Shown piece by piece: positions 8,397 to 16,206 of a stretch of DNA of 64,000 nucleotides. The notes beneath the pieces were generated by a model. It ran no database searches and was not told the origin of the DNA. It worked only from the letters and a program-made list of their open reading frames with translations. The translations under genes were made by a program, and so were the position numbers. Source of the DNA: Terrabacter sp. Root181 (GTDB lineage: Bacteria; Actinomycetota; Actinomycetes; Actinomycetales; Dermatophilaceae); the NCBI RefSeq assembly GCF_001428505.1, contig NZ_LMHU01000001.1, positions 459,055 to 523,054 on the forward strand, given 5' to 3'. Every line of letters starts with the position of its first letter. The stretch's first letter is position 1.

Positions 8397-8918
8397 TCAG
8401 GCGACGCCGTGGCTGACCCGGGAGGCCAGCTCCGCGCCCCACGCGTGCGCCCGTTCCAGCTCGCCGGCCTCGACGGGGCCCGGCGTGCCCTCCACCCAGA
8501 AGGTCTCGCCGCGCTCGGCGCGGTCGAACCCGTGGTGGCGCAGGGCTTTCGCGGCCGCGCTCGCGGCCGAGCCGGGCAGCATCTTGACGTGCACCCGGGT
8601 GTCGAAGGTGACGACGGGCAGCCCGGGCCGCGGCGTCACGGCCTGGATCCACTCGCGCACACCCTCGCGGGCCGGCGTGGCGCCCTTCGTCGTCGCGTCC
8701 TCACGCGTCTTCGGCCGGGACATGCCGAGCGCGTGCGTGGGGCCGCCGACGAGGAGCAGGTCGACGTCGTCCGGGATGACCGTCGGGGCGTCGTCGACGT
8801 GGACGAGACGCACGTCGCCGTCGCCGGGTGATCTGCCCTGGCGCAACCCGTCGGCGATGGCGGAGGCGATCTCGTGGGTGTTGCCGAACATGGACTCGTG
8901 GACGATGAGGACGTTCAT
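8397..8918 (-). CDS. Flavodoxin-domain protein
   Basis: A 173-residue flavodoxin-like protein. The N-terminal 'MNVLIVHESMFGNTHEIA' matches the FMN phosphate-binding loop, with Gly-Asn-Thr in place of the more usual Gly-Asn-Thr/Ser-Glu. 'DLLLVGGPTHALGMS' supplies the second flavin loop. It is slightly longer than minimal flavodoxins. It converges on the alpha/beta hydrolase and diverges from the methyltransferase. A role as an electron carrier or a small quinone/disulfide reductase is possible but not shown. Confidence 0.82.
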   Translation of the reverse strand: MNVLIVHESMFGNTHEIASAIADGLRQGRSPGDGDVRLVHVDDAPTVIPDDVDLLLVGGPTHALGMSRPKTREDATTKGATPAREGVREWIQAVTPRPGLPVVTFDTRVHVKMLPGSAASAAAKALRHHGFDRAERGETFWVEGTPGPVEAGELERAHAWGAELASRVSHGVA

Positions 8919-9052
8919 GATGCTGCCTTTCCACCGTCCACGCTACGCGCGGGCCGTGGCCAGGCGTCCGATTCGTGACGCACGAGACGTGCCGGGCCAC
9001 AATGGGATTCGCGACGTCGAACACGGCGCCGACGACGACGAGGAGAGACATC

Positions 9053-9673
9053 GTGGACGCCAATGCCTGGGACGAGCGGTATGCCGCCCACGAGCTCGTG
9101 TGGTCGGTCGAGCCGAACCGCTTCGTCGCCGAGATCATCGGCCCGCTGACGCCGGGTCATGCCGTCGACCTCGCGGCGGGCGAAGGGCGCAACGCCATCT
9201 GGATGGTCGAGCAGGGCTGGGTCGTCACCGCCTCGGACTACTCCCAGGTCGCCGTGGAGCGGATGCGGTCCCTGGCGGCCGACCGCCTCGGCGACGACCT
9301 GAGCCGGTTGACCGCGGTCGTCGCCGACGCCACGCAGACGACGCCCGGCGGGCCCGCGGCGTACGACCTCGCGCTGCTCTGCTACCTCCAGCTGCCCGCC
9401 GACGAGTGGCGCCGGGCGCTGCGGTCGGCCGTCGAGGCGGTGCGGCCGGGCGGGCTCGTCGTCGTCATCGGTCACGCCGGCCGCAACCTCGCCGAGGGCT
9501 GGGGCGGCCCGAGCGAGCGCGGCGTGCTCTACGACCCCGAGGAGGTGCTCGACCGGGCCGACGGGCTGCCGGTCACCACGCTGCAGTCGGGCATCCGGGA
9601 GCGGCCCGTCCCCACCGACGACGGTGAGCGCGTCGCGCTCGACACGGTGGTCGTGCTGCGCCGCGAGGGCTGA
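9053..9673 (+). CDS. Class I SAM-dependent methyltransferase
   Basis: The GTG at 9053 is preferred because AGGAGAGA lies just upstream and 'VDANAWDERYAAHELVWS' is the usual N-terminus of this group; the frame can be extended to 8975 but without a good site. The 206-residue product has SAM motif I 'AVDLAAGEGRNAIWM' at about residues 36-50, a second motif 'VVTASDYS' and 'DLALLCYLQLP'. It resembles small TehB-like and thiopurine-type methyltransferases. The acceptor is unknown. Confidence 0.85.
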   Translation: MDANAWDERYAAHELVWSVEPNRFVAEIIGPLTPGHAVDLAAGEGRNAIWMVEQGWVVTASDYSQVAVERMRSLAADRLGDDLSRLTAVVADATQTTPGGPAAYDLALLCYLQLPADEWRRALRSAVEAVRPGGLVVVIGHAGRNLAEGWGGPSERGVLYDPEEVLDRADGLPVTTLQSGIRERPVPTDDGERVALDTVVVLRREG

Positions 9674-9684
9674 GAGCCGCCCGA

Positions 9685-9906
9685 CTAGCGGCGGCCGTAC
9701 CTCTTGTGGACGGCCTGCCGGGTGACGCCGAGCTGCTCGGCGATCTCGGCCCAGGCGAGGCCCTGGTTGCGCGCCCGGCGCACGACGGCGGCCTCGGTGC
9801 GGTCGGCTGCACGCCGCAGCTCGCGGGCCGCCGCGAGCGCTGCGCGTGGGTCGTCGTCACCGGTGGCCAGTGCCAGCTCGCGCATGTCGTCGACCTCCTT
9901 CGTCAT
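9685..9906 (-). CDS. Small helix-turn-helix DNA-binding protein, likely autorepressor
   Basis: A 73-residue protein starting at the ATG whose complement is 9904-9906, behind a GAGAGG ribosome-binding site. The C-terminal 'LAWAEIAEQLGVTRQAVHKR' is a clean helix-turn-helix of the sigma-region-4-like type; the N-terminal half is a charged helix. Longer upstream starts run through its promoter and are rejected. Two TGTCAAC-N4-GTTGACA-type palindromes flank its predicted promoter, which strongly suggests negative autoregulation. Related small regulators are known in actinobacteria but this one is not otherwise identified. Confidence 0.82.
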   Translation of the reverse strand: MTKEVDDMRELALATGDDDPRAALAAARELRRAADRTEAAVVRRARNQGLAWAEIAEQLGVTRQAVHKRYGRR

Positions 9907-9926
9907 CGCGGTCACCTCTCGTGCCG

Positions 9927-9944
9927 TGTCAACCTGCGTTGACA
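9927..9944. promoter_or_regulatory. Operator 1 of the small HTH gene
   Basis: TGTCAAC-CTGC-GTTGACA, a perfect 7-bp inverted repeat with a 4-base spacer. It starts at the downstream edge of the predicted -10 element of the minus-strand gene. Its centre is 40 bases from that of operator 2, close to four helical turns. Confidence 0.65.
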
Positions 9945-9972
9945 GGGTATGCCGACCGGCGGCGTTCGTCAA
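9944..9972 (-). promoter_or_regulatory. Predicted promoter of the small HTH gene
   Basis: On the minus strand, TTGACG (complement of 9967-9972), a 17-base spacer and TACCCT (complement of 9944-9949). The -35 lies inside operator 2 and operator 1 begins at the -10, so a repressor bound to either would block RNA polymerase. Confidence 0.6.
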
Positions 9973-9983
9973 CCATGGTTGAC
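9968..9983. promoter_or_regulatory. Operator 2 of the small HTH gene
   Basis: GTCAACCATGGTTGAC is a perfect 16-bp palindrome with the same half-site (GTCAAC/GTTGAC) as operator 1. It overlaps the -35 hexamer of the minus-strand promoter and lies 75 bases upstream of the VOC gene on the plus strand, which could also be controlled. Confidence 0.65.
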
Positions 9984-10058
9984 ACTGCGGGTGGGTCGGG
10001 TGGAAGGCGGTCCGCAAAGGAGTGGCCCGGCCTCGCCCGGGCCCAGCAGGATGTCCCC

Positions 10059-10457
10059 ATGGCACTGGAGCTCTCGCACACGACCGTCAACGCCCTCGAC
10101 GCCCACGCGCAGTCCGTCTGGTGGGCCGACCTGCTCGGCTACCACGAGGACCCGGACGACCCGAACGAGCCGGGGCACGAGGAGTGCATGATCTTCTCCC
10201 CCGACGAGTCGCACCGGCTGCTCTTCATCGAGGTCGAGGATGCCAAGCAGCTGCGCAACCGCGTGCACCTCGACCTGCGCCCCACCGACCGCCCGCGCGA
10301 CGAGGAGGTCGAGCGCGTCACGGGCCTCGGCGCGACCGTCGTGCAGGACTGCCGCACGGAGGATGGCCGCGGCTGGGTCGTCATGGGCGACCCGGAGGGC
10401 AACGAGTTCTGCATCCTGCGCAGCGACGACGAGCGGCGCGCGGCCGGGGACATCTGA
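10059..10457 (+). CDS. VOC family protein
   Basis: A 132-residue glyoxalase-fold protein. '[20 protein letters not shown]' gives the first beta-alpha unit with His6, '[19 protein letters not shown]' the central unit and '[15 protein letters not shown]' the final strand with a Glu ligand. It belongs to the group often called glyoxalase-like domain proteins. The following small membrane gene starts two bases after its stop. Substrate unknown. Confidence 0.82.
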   Translation: MALELSHTTVNALDAHAQSVWWADLLGYHEDPDDPNEPGHEECMIFSPDESHRLLFIEVEDAKQLRNRVHLDLRPTDRPRDEEVERVTGLGATVVQDCRTEDGRGWVVMGDPEGNEFCILRSDDERRAAGDI

Positions 10458-10459
10458 GC

Positions 10460-10795
10460 GTGACCGTCACGCGCTCGATCCTGCTCTTCGTGCTCGCCGC
10501 CCTCGCCGAGATCGGTGGCGCCTGGCTCATCTGGCAAGGGGTGCGCGAGCAGCGCGGCTGGGTGTGGGCCGGGGCGGGAGTGGTCGCGCTCGGACTCTAC
10601 GGCTTCGTCGCCACGCTCCAGCCCGACGCGAGCTTCGGGCGCATCCTCGCCGCCTACGGTGGCGTGTTCGTCGCGGGCTCGCTCGTGTGGGGCATGGTCG
10701 TCGACGGCTTCCGGCCCGACCGGTGGGACGTCGCGGGCGCGCTCGTCTGCCTCGTCGGCGTCGCGCTCATCATGTACGCGCCCCGCTCGGGCTGA
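10460..10795 (+). CDS. YnfA family small membrane protein
   Basis: A 111-residue protein with four hydrophobic segments, the usual length and topology of the YnfA (UPF0060) family. '[19 protein letters not shown]' at the N-terminus and '[20 protein letters not shown]' in the centre are family hallmarks, followed by '[20 protein letters not shown]'. The GTG at 10460 is two bases after the VOC stop, so translation is probably coupled. YnfA proteins resemble small multidrug-resistance transporters, but a substrate is not established. Confidence 0.88.
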   Translation: MTVTRSILLFVLAALAEIGGAWLIWQGVREQRGWVWAGAGVVALGLYGFVATLQPDASFGRILAAYGGVFVAGSLVWGMVVDGFRPDRWDVAGALVCLVGVALIMYAPRSG

Positions 10796-10823
10796 GGGCC
10801 GCCCCTCGAAGGCTCCGGAAGGC

Positions 10824-10839
10824 ATACGGCCGGGGGTAT
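10824..10839. promoter_or_regulatory. Degenerate CsoR/CstR-type operator
   Basis: ATACGGCC/GGGGGTAT is an imperfect version of the inverted repeat found before the oxidoreductase (12814-12831). It stands 37 bases before the repressor gene. Autoregulation is inferred and is weaker than at the other site. Confidence 0.4.
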
Positions 10840-10875
10840 CATGGGGCGTTCCCGCAACGACCTCAGGAGGATGCC

Positions 10876-11136
10876 GTGGAGCTCGACCTCGACGAGATGC
10901 AGTCGGTCATCCGTCGCCTCAACCGCGCGCGCGGCCAGATCGGCGGCATCGTCAAGATGATCGAGGAGGGGCGCGACTGCCAGGACATCGTCACGCAGCT
11001 CGCCGCCGTCTCCAAGGCGCTCGACCGCGCCGGCTTCGCCGTCATCGCGACCGGCCTGCGCGCGTGCATCGCCAACCCGGACGGCGAGACGATGGACGTC
11101 GCCCAGATGGAGAAGCTCTTCCTGTCGCTGGCCTGA
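10876..11136 (+). CDS. cstR: CsoR-family repressor, persulfide-sensing (CstR-like)
   Basis: An 86-residue all-helical protein starting at a GTG behind AGGAGG. 'VIRRLNRARGQIGGIVKMIE' is the DNA-contacting helix of the CsoR/RcnR/CstR family. Cys35 ('RDCQDIVTQ') and Cys64 ('GLRACI') are the two sensing cysteines. The position four residues before the second Cys is Gly60 where copper-sensing CsoR has His, so a thiol/persulfide sensor is favoured over a copper sensor. The neighbour is a CoA-disulfide reductase-rhodanese with a matching operator, which supports a reactive-sulfur role. Confidence 0.75.
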   Translation: MELDLDEMQSVIRRLNRARGQIGGIVKMIEEGRDCQDIVTQLAAVSKALDRAGFAVIATGLRACIANPDGETMDVAQMEKLFLSLA

Positions 11137-11164
11137 GACGGGGGTGGGTCAGCCGGCCGGCGGA

Positions 11165-12805
11165 TCAGCGGGTCAGCGCCGGCTCGCGGATGCTCGTGCC
11201 GGCGAGCCACGTGCGGTAGCCGCCGTCGAGGTTGCGCACCTCGCGCCCGGCGTGGGCCAGCACCTGCGCCGCCGTGTGGCCGCGCTGCCCGACCGCGCAG
11301 TGCACGACGACCGGGCCGGGCGGGATCTCGTCCAGGCGCCGGCGCAGCTCGTCGACCGGGACGAGCAGGGCGCCGGGGATCGCGCCCTCGTCGTGCTCCC
11401 GCGGCGTGCGGACGTCGACGAGGACCGCACCCCCCGCCAGGGCGTTCGCCAGCTCGTGCCACTGGATCGAGCGGGTCACGCCGGTGCGCAGGTTGTCGGC
11501 GACGTAGCCGAGCATGTTGACGGGGTCCTTGGCCGAGGCGAACTGCGGCGCGTAGGCCAGCTCGAGGTCGGCGAGGGTGCTCGCCGTGAGGCCGCCCGCG
11601 ATGGCGGTGGCGATGACGTCGATGCGCTTGTCGACCCCGTCGCGGCCGACGCCCTGAGCGCCGAGGATCGCGTCGGTGTCGGGGTCGACGAGGAGCTTGA
11701 GGCTCATGCCCTCGGCGCCGGGGTAGTACGTCGCGTGCGAGGCCGGGTGCGTGTGGATGACGCGGTGCGGGCGTCCGGCGGCGACGAGGCGCTTCTCGCT
11801 CCAGCCGGTCGTCGCGACCTGCAGCCCGAAGACGCCGACGATCGCCGTCCCGAGCACCGGGCGGTCGTGCGCCGGGAGCCCGGCCATGACGTCGGCCGCC
11901 ATGCGGCCCTGGCGGTTCGCCGTGTTGGCGAGCGGCACGAGCACCTGCTCGCCGTCGAGGGCGTCGCGCTTCTCGACGGCGTCGCCGACGGCGAGGATCC
12001 GCGGGTCGCTCGTGCGGAAGCGGCTGTCGACGAGGATGCCGCCGAGACGGCCCGTCTCGAGACCGGCGTCGTCCGCGAGGCGCGTGTCGGGTCGCACGCC
12101 CACGGCCGAGACGACGAGGTCGGCGTCGACCTGCTCACCCGACCCGAGCGTCACCGCGTCGGGCCCGATGGAGGTGACCGACGTGCCGAGGCGCAGCGTG
12201 ACGCCCGAGGCGCGGATGTGGTCGTGGACCGGCCCGACCATCTCGGGGTCGAGGGGGGCCATCACCTGGTCGGCGGCCTCGACGACCGTCACGGCGATCC
12301 CGCGGCGGGTGAGGTTCTCGGCGAGCTCGAGCCCGATGAAGCCGCCACCGATGATCGCGGCGGTGCGGGCCGGGCGGCTCGCCGCCACGAGCGAGTCGGT
12401 GTCCTCGACGTCGCGCAGCGAGAGGGCGCGCTCGATGCCGGGGATCGGCGGCCGGACCGGCCGGGCACCGGGGGCGAGGAGCACGTGGTCGTAGGCCAGC
12501 TCGGACACGGTGCCCGTGGCGAGCTCGTGCACGACGACGACCCGGCGTTCGCGGTCGATGCGGACGGCCTCGGTCCCGACGCGCACGTCGAGGCCGAAGC
12601 GCCGCCCGAGCGAGGCCGGCGTCTGGAGGAGCAGGGACGCGCGGTCCTCGATGACGCCGCCGACGTGGTAGGGCAGCCCACAGTTGGCGAAGGACACGTG
12701 GCCACTGCGCTCGATGACCGTGATGTGGGCGTCCTCGTCGAGCCGGCGCAGGCGCGTGGCCGCGCTCATGCCGCCCGCGACACCGCCGATGATGATGTGG
12801 TCCAT
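11165..12805 (-). CDS. CoA-disulfide reductase/persulfide reductase with C-terminal rhodanese domain
   Basis: A 546-residue fusion. Residues 1-445 are a pyridine-nucleotide-disulfide oxidoreductase: FAD site 'IIIGGVAGGMSAATRLRR' at the N-terminus, redox Cys42 in 'SFANCGLPYH' and a second dinucleotide site 'AAIIGGGFIGLELAENL'. Residues about 455-546 are a rhodanese domain with Cys503 in 'VVVHCAVGQRGH'. Such enzymes reduce CoA persulfide or polysulfide using NAD(P)H. The ATG lies eight bases from a CstR-type operator with no ribosome-binding site, so the mRNA may be leaderless. Confidence 0.88.
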   Translation of the reverse strand: MDHIIIGGVAGGMSAATRLRRLDEDAHITVIERSGHVSFANCGLPYHVGGVIEDRASLLLQTPASLGRRFGLDVRVGTEAVRIDRERRVVVVHELATGTVSELAYDHVLLAPGARPVRPPIPGIERALSLRDVEDTDSLVAASRPARTAAIIGGGFIGLELAENLTRRGIAVTVVEAADQVMAPLDPEMVGPVHDHIRASGVTLRLGTSVTSIGPDAVTLGSGEQVDADLVVSAVGVRPDTRLADDAGLETGRLGGILVDSRFRTSDPRILAVGDAVEKRDALDGEQVLVPLANTANRQGRMAADVMAGLPAHDRPVLGTAIVGVFGLQVATTGWSEKRLVAAGRPHRVIHTHPASHATYYPGAEGMSLKLLVDPDTDAILGAQGVGRDGVDKRIDVIATAIAGGLTASTLADLELAYAPQFASAKDPVNMLGYVADNLRTGVTRSIQWHELANALAGGAVLVDVRTPREHDEGAIPGALLVPVDELRRRLDEIPPGPVVVHCAVGQRGHTAAQVLAHAGREVRNLDGGYRTWLAGTSIREPALTR

Positions 12806-12813
12806 GCTGCAAG

Positions 12814-12831
12814 AATACCCCAGGGGGTATT
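12814..12831. promoter_or_regulatory. CstR/CsoR operator at the oxidoreductase-rhodanese promoter
   Basis: AATACCCC-AG-GGGGTATT, eight-base arms with perfect complementarity, the G-tract type of operator recognised by CsoR/CstR proteins. On the minus strand the sequence TATTCT at its edge is a good -10 element ending six bases before the ATG. Repressor binding would therefore cover the promoter directly. Confidence 0.75.
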
Positions 12832-12911
12832 GTGTGGCCCAATCGCGAGGTCGCCCGCTCTGGACGAACCGGGCACTGCGGAGCGACCATGGAGGGCACG
12901 GAGGTCGCGCC

Positions 12912-13451
12912 ATGAACGTCCAGCCGAATGCCGCCATCCCGCCCATCGCCCCGGCGGGTCAGCTCGACGCGCACGGGTTCGACCGGGGCCGGGTCGAGAC
13001 CGCCGCCGACCTCGCCGTCCACCTCGAACGCGTGCGCCGGCACCGGTCCGAGCTGCGTGACTCCGTGGCCGCCGTCGACCTCGCCCTCGAGGCGCCGATC
13101 GCGCGCGGCGGGATGTGGCGCGAGCGGGTGCGGGCGGCCCTCGCCGAGCTGGCGCACGACTTCGACGACCACGTCTCGCTCACTGAGAGTCCGGGCGGCA
13201 TCTACGACCGGGCGAGGCGCAGCGCGCCGCGCCTCTCGGGGCGCGTCGACCGGCTGCTCGAGGAGCACCGCGACCTGCGCGAGGCCCTTCACGGCTACCT
13301 CGCGGTGCTCGAGCACGGCGGCACGATGGCCGACCTGCCCGTCTTCCGTGAGGAGCTGACGGTGCTCGTCGGACGACTCGTGCGCCACCGACAGAAGGGC
13401 GGCGACCTCGTCTACGAGGCCTACGACGTCGACCTCGGCGGGTCGGGCTAG
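12912..13451 (+). CDS. Hemerythrin-like helical protein (hypothetical)
   Basis: A 179-residue, wholly helical, charged protein with GGAGG ahead of the ATG. Regularly placed histidines ('LERVRRHRSEL', 'FDDHVSLTE', 'LEEHRDLREAL', 'LVRHRQKGGD') resemble the four-helix hemerythrin/HHE arrangement that binds a di-iron centre, but the pattern is not exact. The last 11 residues, 'EAYDVDLGGSG', are typical of a conserved actinobacterial group. It converges with tmsB, overlapping by four bases. Function unknown. Confidence 0.7.
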   Translation: MNVQPNAAIPPIAPAGQLDAHGFDRGRVETAADLAVHLERVRRHRSELRDSVAAVDLALEAPIARGGMWRERVRAALAELAHDFDDHVSLTESPGGIYDRARRSAPRLSGRVDRLLEEHRDLREALHGYLAVLEHGGTMADLPVFREELTVLVGRLVRHRQKGGDLVYEAYDVDLGGSG

Positions 13452-14722
13452 GGCTCGTAGCGCGGCCGCAGCGTGAAGCCCGACACCCCCTCGCCGCTCG
13501 TCCTCGACGCGAGCACCTGGTGCAGCTGGATCTCGTTGCGCTCGAAGGCGAGTCGCGACCCGGCGAGGTAGAGGCCCCACACCCGGGCGGTGCCGAGACC
13601 GGCGAGCTCGACGCAGTCCTCCCAGTGCTTGGCCAGGTTGGCGTTCCATGCGGCGCAGGTGCGGGCGTAGTGCTCGCGGAGGTTCTCGTGGTGACGCACC
13701 TCGAAGCCCTCGTCCTCCATGACGCGCACGATGTCGCCGCTCCCGGTCAGCTCGCCGTCGGGGAAGACGTAGCGGTTGATGAAGCCGCGGGGCGGCAGGC
13801 CGGGGTGCTGGTTGTCGGGGCGCGTGATGCAGTGGTTGAGCAGGCGTCCCTCGTCGCGCAGCCGCTCCCGCAGGAAACGGAAGTAGGACGGGTAGTTGCC
13901 GACCCCGATGTGCTCGGTGAGCCCGATCGAGCTGATCGCGTCGAAGCCGCGCTCCGTGACGTCGCGGTAGTCGCCGTGCCGGACCTCGGCACGGTCGGCG
14001 AGCCCCTCGGCCTCGATGGCGGCCTGGGCCCAGGTGGCCTGCTCGCGCGAGAGTGTCACGCCGAGGGCGGTGACCCCGTAGTGCTTCACGGCGTGGCGCA
14101 CCATGCCGCCCCAGCCGCAGCCGACGTCGAGCAGGCGCATGCCGGGCCGCAGGCCGAGCTTCCGCGCGACGAGGTCGTACTTGTAGGCCTGGGCGTCCTC
14201 GAGCGAGGCCTCGTCGGTGGGGAAGCACGCACACGTGTAGGTCATCGACGGGCCGAGGACCTTCTCGTAGAAGGCGTTCGACACGTCGTAGTGGTGGCTG
14301 ATCGCGGCGGCGTCGCGCGCCTTGCCGTGCCTCAGCCCGTGCGCGAGCCGACGCAGCTGGCCGGGTGTCTCCTCCGGGGGCAGGGTCGGCGCATGGGGTC
14401 GGTGGTGGGCCACGAAGCGGGCCAGCTCCGCGGCGTCGTGCCGTCCCGGTCGGCGAGGGGTGAGCCCGTCACCGATGACGCGCAGCACGTCGTAGGGATC
14501 CGCCTCGTCCACCCCGTCGATGATGAGGTCCCCGAGGAGGTACGCGCGGGCGAGGCCGAGCTCTCCCGGCGCGGCGAGGAGGTGGTTGAGCGCCTCGGGC
14601 CCGGTCAGCCGGATCACGAGCCCGTCCGGACCACCCCCCTCCGAGCCGTCCCACGCGACGACCCGCACCGGGGCCTCGGGGCCGAACACGCGGTCGAATG
14701 CCTCTCCCACGGTCAATGTCAT
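13448..14722 (-). CDS. tmsB: Cyclopropane-fatty-acid-synthase-like methyltransferase, TmsB/BfaB type
   Basis: A 424-residue protein of the cyclopropane fatty-acyl-phospholipid synthase family. 'AAISHHYDVSNAFYEKVLG' and 'MTYTCACF' bind the lipid/bicarbonate region, and SAM motif I is 'RLLDVGCGWGGMVRHA' near residue 193. The partner upstream is an FAD reductase whose stop overlaps this start (ATGA). In actinobacteria this pair converts oleoyl chains to 10-methylene and then 10-methylstearoyl (tuberculostearic) chains. The pairing makes that assignment likelier than cyclopropanation. Confidence 0.8.
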   Translation of the reverse strand: MTLTVGEAFDRVFGPEAPVRVVAWDGSEGGGPDGLVIRLTGPEALNHLLAAPGELGLARAYLLGDLIIDGVDEADPYDVLRVIGDGLTPRRPGRHDAAELARFVAHHRPHAPTLPPEETPGQLRRLAHGLRHGKARDAAAISHHYDVSNAFYEKVLGPSMTYTCACFPTDEASLEDAQAYKYDLVARKLGLRPGMRLLDVGCGWGGMVRHAVKHYGVTALGVTLSREQATWAQAAIEAEGLADRAEVRHGDYRDVTERGFDAISSIGLTEHIGVGNYPSYFRFLRERLRDEGRLLNHCITRPDNQHPGLPPRGFINRYVFPDGELTGSGDIVRVMEDEGFEVRHHENLREHYARTCAAWNANLAKHWEDCVELAGLGTARVWGLYLAGSRLAFERNEIQLHQVLASRTSGEGVSGFTLRPRYEP

Positions 14723-16173
14723 CGAGCCTGCACCGCCTTCTCGTAGAGCGTCGGGAACCGTCCCGCCGGGTCGTACCTGCGTTTGACGGGGACGTAGGCC
14801 GTGCCGCCGTAGAGGGCGGCGAAGGTCGCCTCGTCGTAGTACGCGTCGGAGTAGAGCGACTTGTGGCCGCCCAGCCGCGTCACCTCGTCCTCGATGCGGC
14901 GGTTGACGTCGCCGTCGGCCGCGCCGGGCTCGATGACCACCGTCGACCAGAAGCCGACGTTGACGTAGCGCTCGTCGCGGCGCATCGGGTAGAGGGGCCA
15001 CGGGGTCTCGTCGGGCTGCGCGCCCGGAGCGGGGCGCAGCTGGATCGGGCACAGCCAGACGGGTTCGATCGGCACCTCGCGCAGGAACCAGTCGACGAAC
15101 TCGGCCGTGCGCGCGAGGGGGATCTCGACGTCCTGCACGACGCGCTCGCGGTCGGGCAGGCCCCGGAGCCGTTCGATCCGGCCCATGACGTGGTGCCGGT
15201 TCTCGAAGGCGACGATCTTCCAGTAGACGTCGCTGCGCAGCAGTCGGCTCGGCCAGAGCCGGCGGACGGTCGGGTGCTGGGCGCCGAACGCACGGCTGCA
15301 CCAGAACCAGTCCGTGTCCCAGCGCCACAGGTAGTCGTGTGCCGTCAGCACGTCGGCGCGGCGCTGTTGGATGGAGCGGTAGAAGACCTGGTCGCCGGTG
15401 TAGTCGCTCGGCCGAGCCTGCCCCTCGAGGTGGTCGGTCCAGCGTCCGAGGCAGAGGTAGGCCTCGGTCGGGCCGAAGACGACGCCGTCGACGAAGTCGA
15501 CCCGGTCGCCGTCCCAGGTCTGCGACGACATCACGTCGTCGACCGCGTCCGTCAGGGCCGCCACCGCGTCGAACCGCACGTGCCGCAGGGCGACGTAGGG
15601 CCGGGCGGGCTCCAGCTCGATGACGAGGTCGAGCGCGTAGCCGAGCGAGCCGTAGGAGTTGGGGAAGGTCCGGAAGAGGTCGGCGTGCTCGCCGTCGGGC
15701 GTCGCGGTGACGACCTCGCCGTCCCCTGTGAGGATCCGCATCTGCAGGACCGACTCGTGGGGAAGGCCGTTGCGGAACGACGCCGCCTCGATGCCGAGCC
15801 CGGTCACGGCCCCGCCGATCGTGATGGTGCGCAGCTGCGGCACGACGAGCGGCACGAAGCCGTGCGGCAGCAGCTCGTCGACGAGCTGCTCGTACGTCGT
15901 CAGCCCGCCGACGAGCGCGGTCGCCGGCGCGCCGGCGGTCCCGGGGCGCACCTCGACGACGCCGCACAGGGCCGAGAGGTCGAGGCCCGGCGAGTCGGTC
16001 GCGGTGCGGTTGCGGAAGAGGTTGGACGTGCGCTTCGCGAGCCGGACGGGCCGGTCGGGCGGCAGGGCGGCATACGCCCTCCTCACCTGCTCGAGTTCAC
16101 GCTCGTGGTCGCGGACCCGCTGGAGGGGGTCGTGCCGATCCGCAGGAGACGTGACCTGAGGGGTTGCCACCAT
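14719..16173 (-). CDS. tmsA: FAD-binding oxidoreductase, TmsA/BfaA-type methylene fatty-acyl reductase
   Basis: A 484-residue PCMH-type flavoprotein. The FAD-binding half is seen in 'NLFRNRT', 'LVGGLTTYEQLVDELL' and 'LRTITIGGAVTGLGIEA' (to about residue 130), with 'NSYGSLGYALDLVIEL' closing the domain. The C-terminal half resembles the DIMINUTO/DWARF1 (DHCR24) reductases. It should reduce the 10-methylene fatty acid made by TmsB. The ATG at 16173 is chosen; a TTG three codons upstream (16182) is an alternative. Neither has a good ribosome-binding site. Confidence 0.8.
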   Translation of the reverse strand: MVATPQVTSPADRHDPLQRVRDHERELEQVRRAYAALPPDRPVRLAKRTSNLFRNRTATDSPGLDLSALCGVVEVRPGTAGAPATALVGGLTTYEQLVDELLPHGFVPLVVPQLRTITIGGAVTGLGIEAASFRNGLPHESVLQMRILTGDGEVVTATPDGEHADLFRTFPNSYGSLGYALDLVIELEPARPYVALRHVRFDAVAALTDAVDDVMSSQTWDGDRVDFVDGVVFGPTEAYLCLGRWTDHLEGQARPSDYTGDQVFYRSIQQRRADVLTAHDYLWRWDTDWFWCSRAFGAQHPTVRRLWPSRLLRSDVYWKIVAFENRHHVMGRIERLRGLPDRERVVQDVEIPLARTAEFVDWFLREVPIEPVWLCPIQLRPAPGAQPDETPWPLYPMRRDERYVNVGFWSTVVIEPGAADGDVNRRIEDEVTRLGGHKSLYSDAYYDEATFAALYGGTAYVPVKRRYDPAGRFPTLYEKAVQAR

Positions 16174-16206
16174 TGCAGTCAAACAGATCTCGGGGCGCTG
16201 TGGGTA

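Noticed and set aside
8975-9052. Longer start for the methyltransferase
   Set aside because: The added 26 residues are unconserved in character and the GTG at 9053 has a good ribosome-binding site.
14723-15967. Upstream extension of the tmsB frame
   Set aside because: Lies inside tmsA in another frame; real protein begins with the ATG overlapping the tmsA stop.
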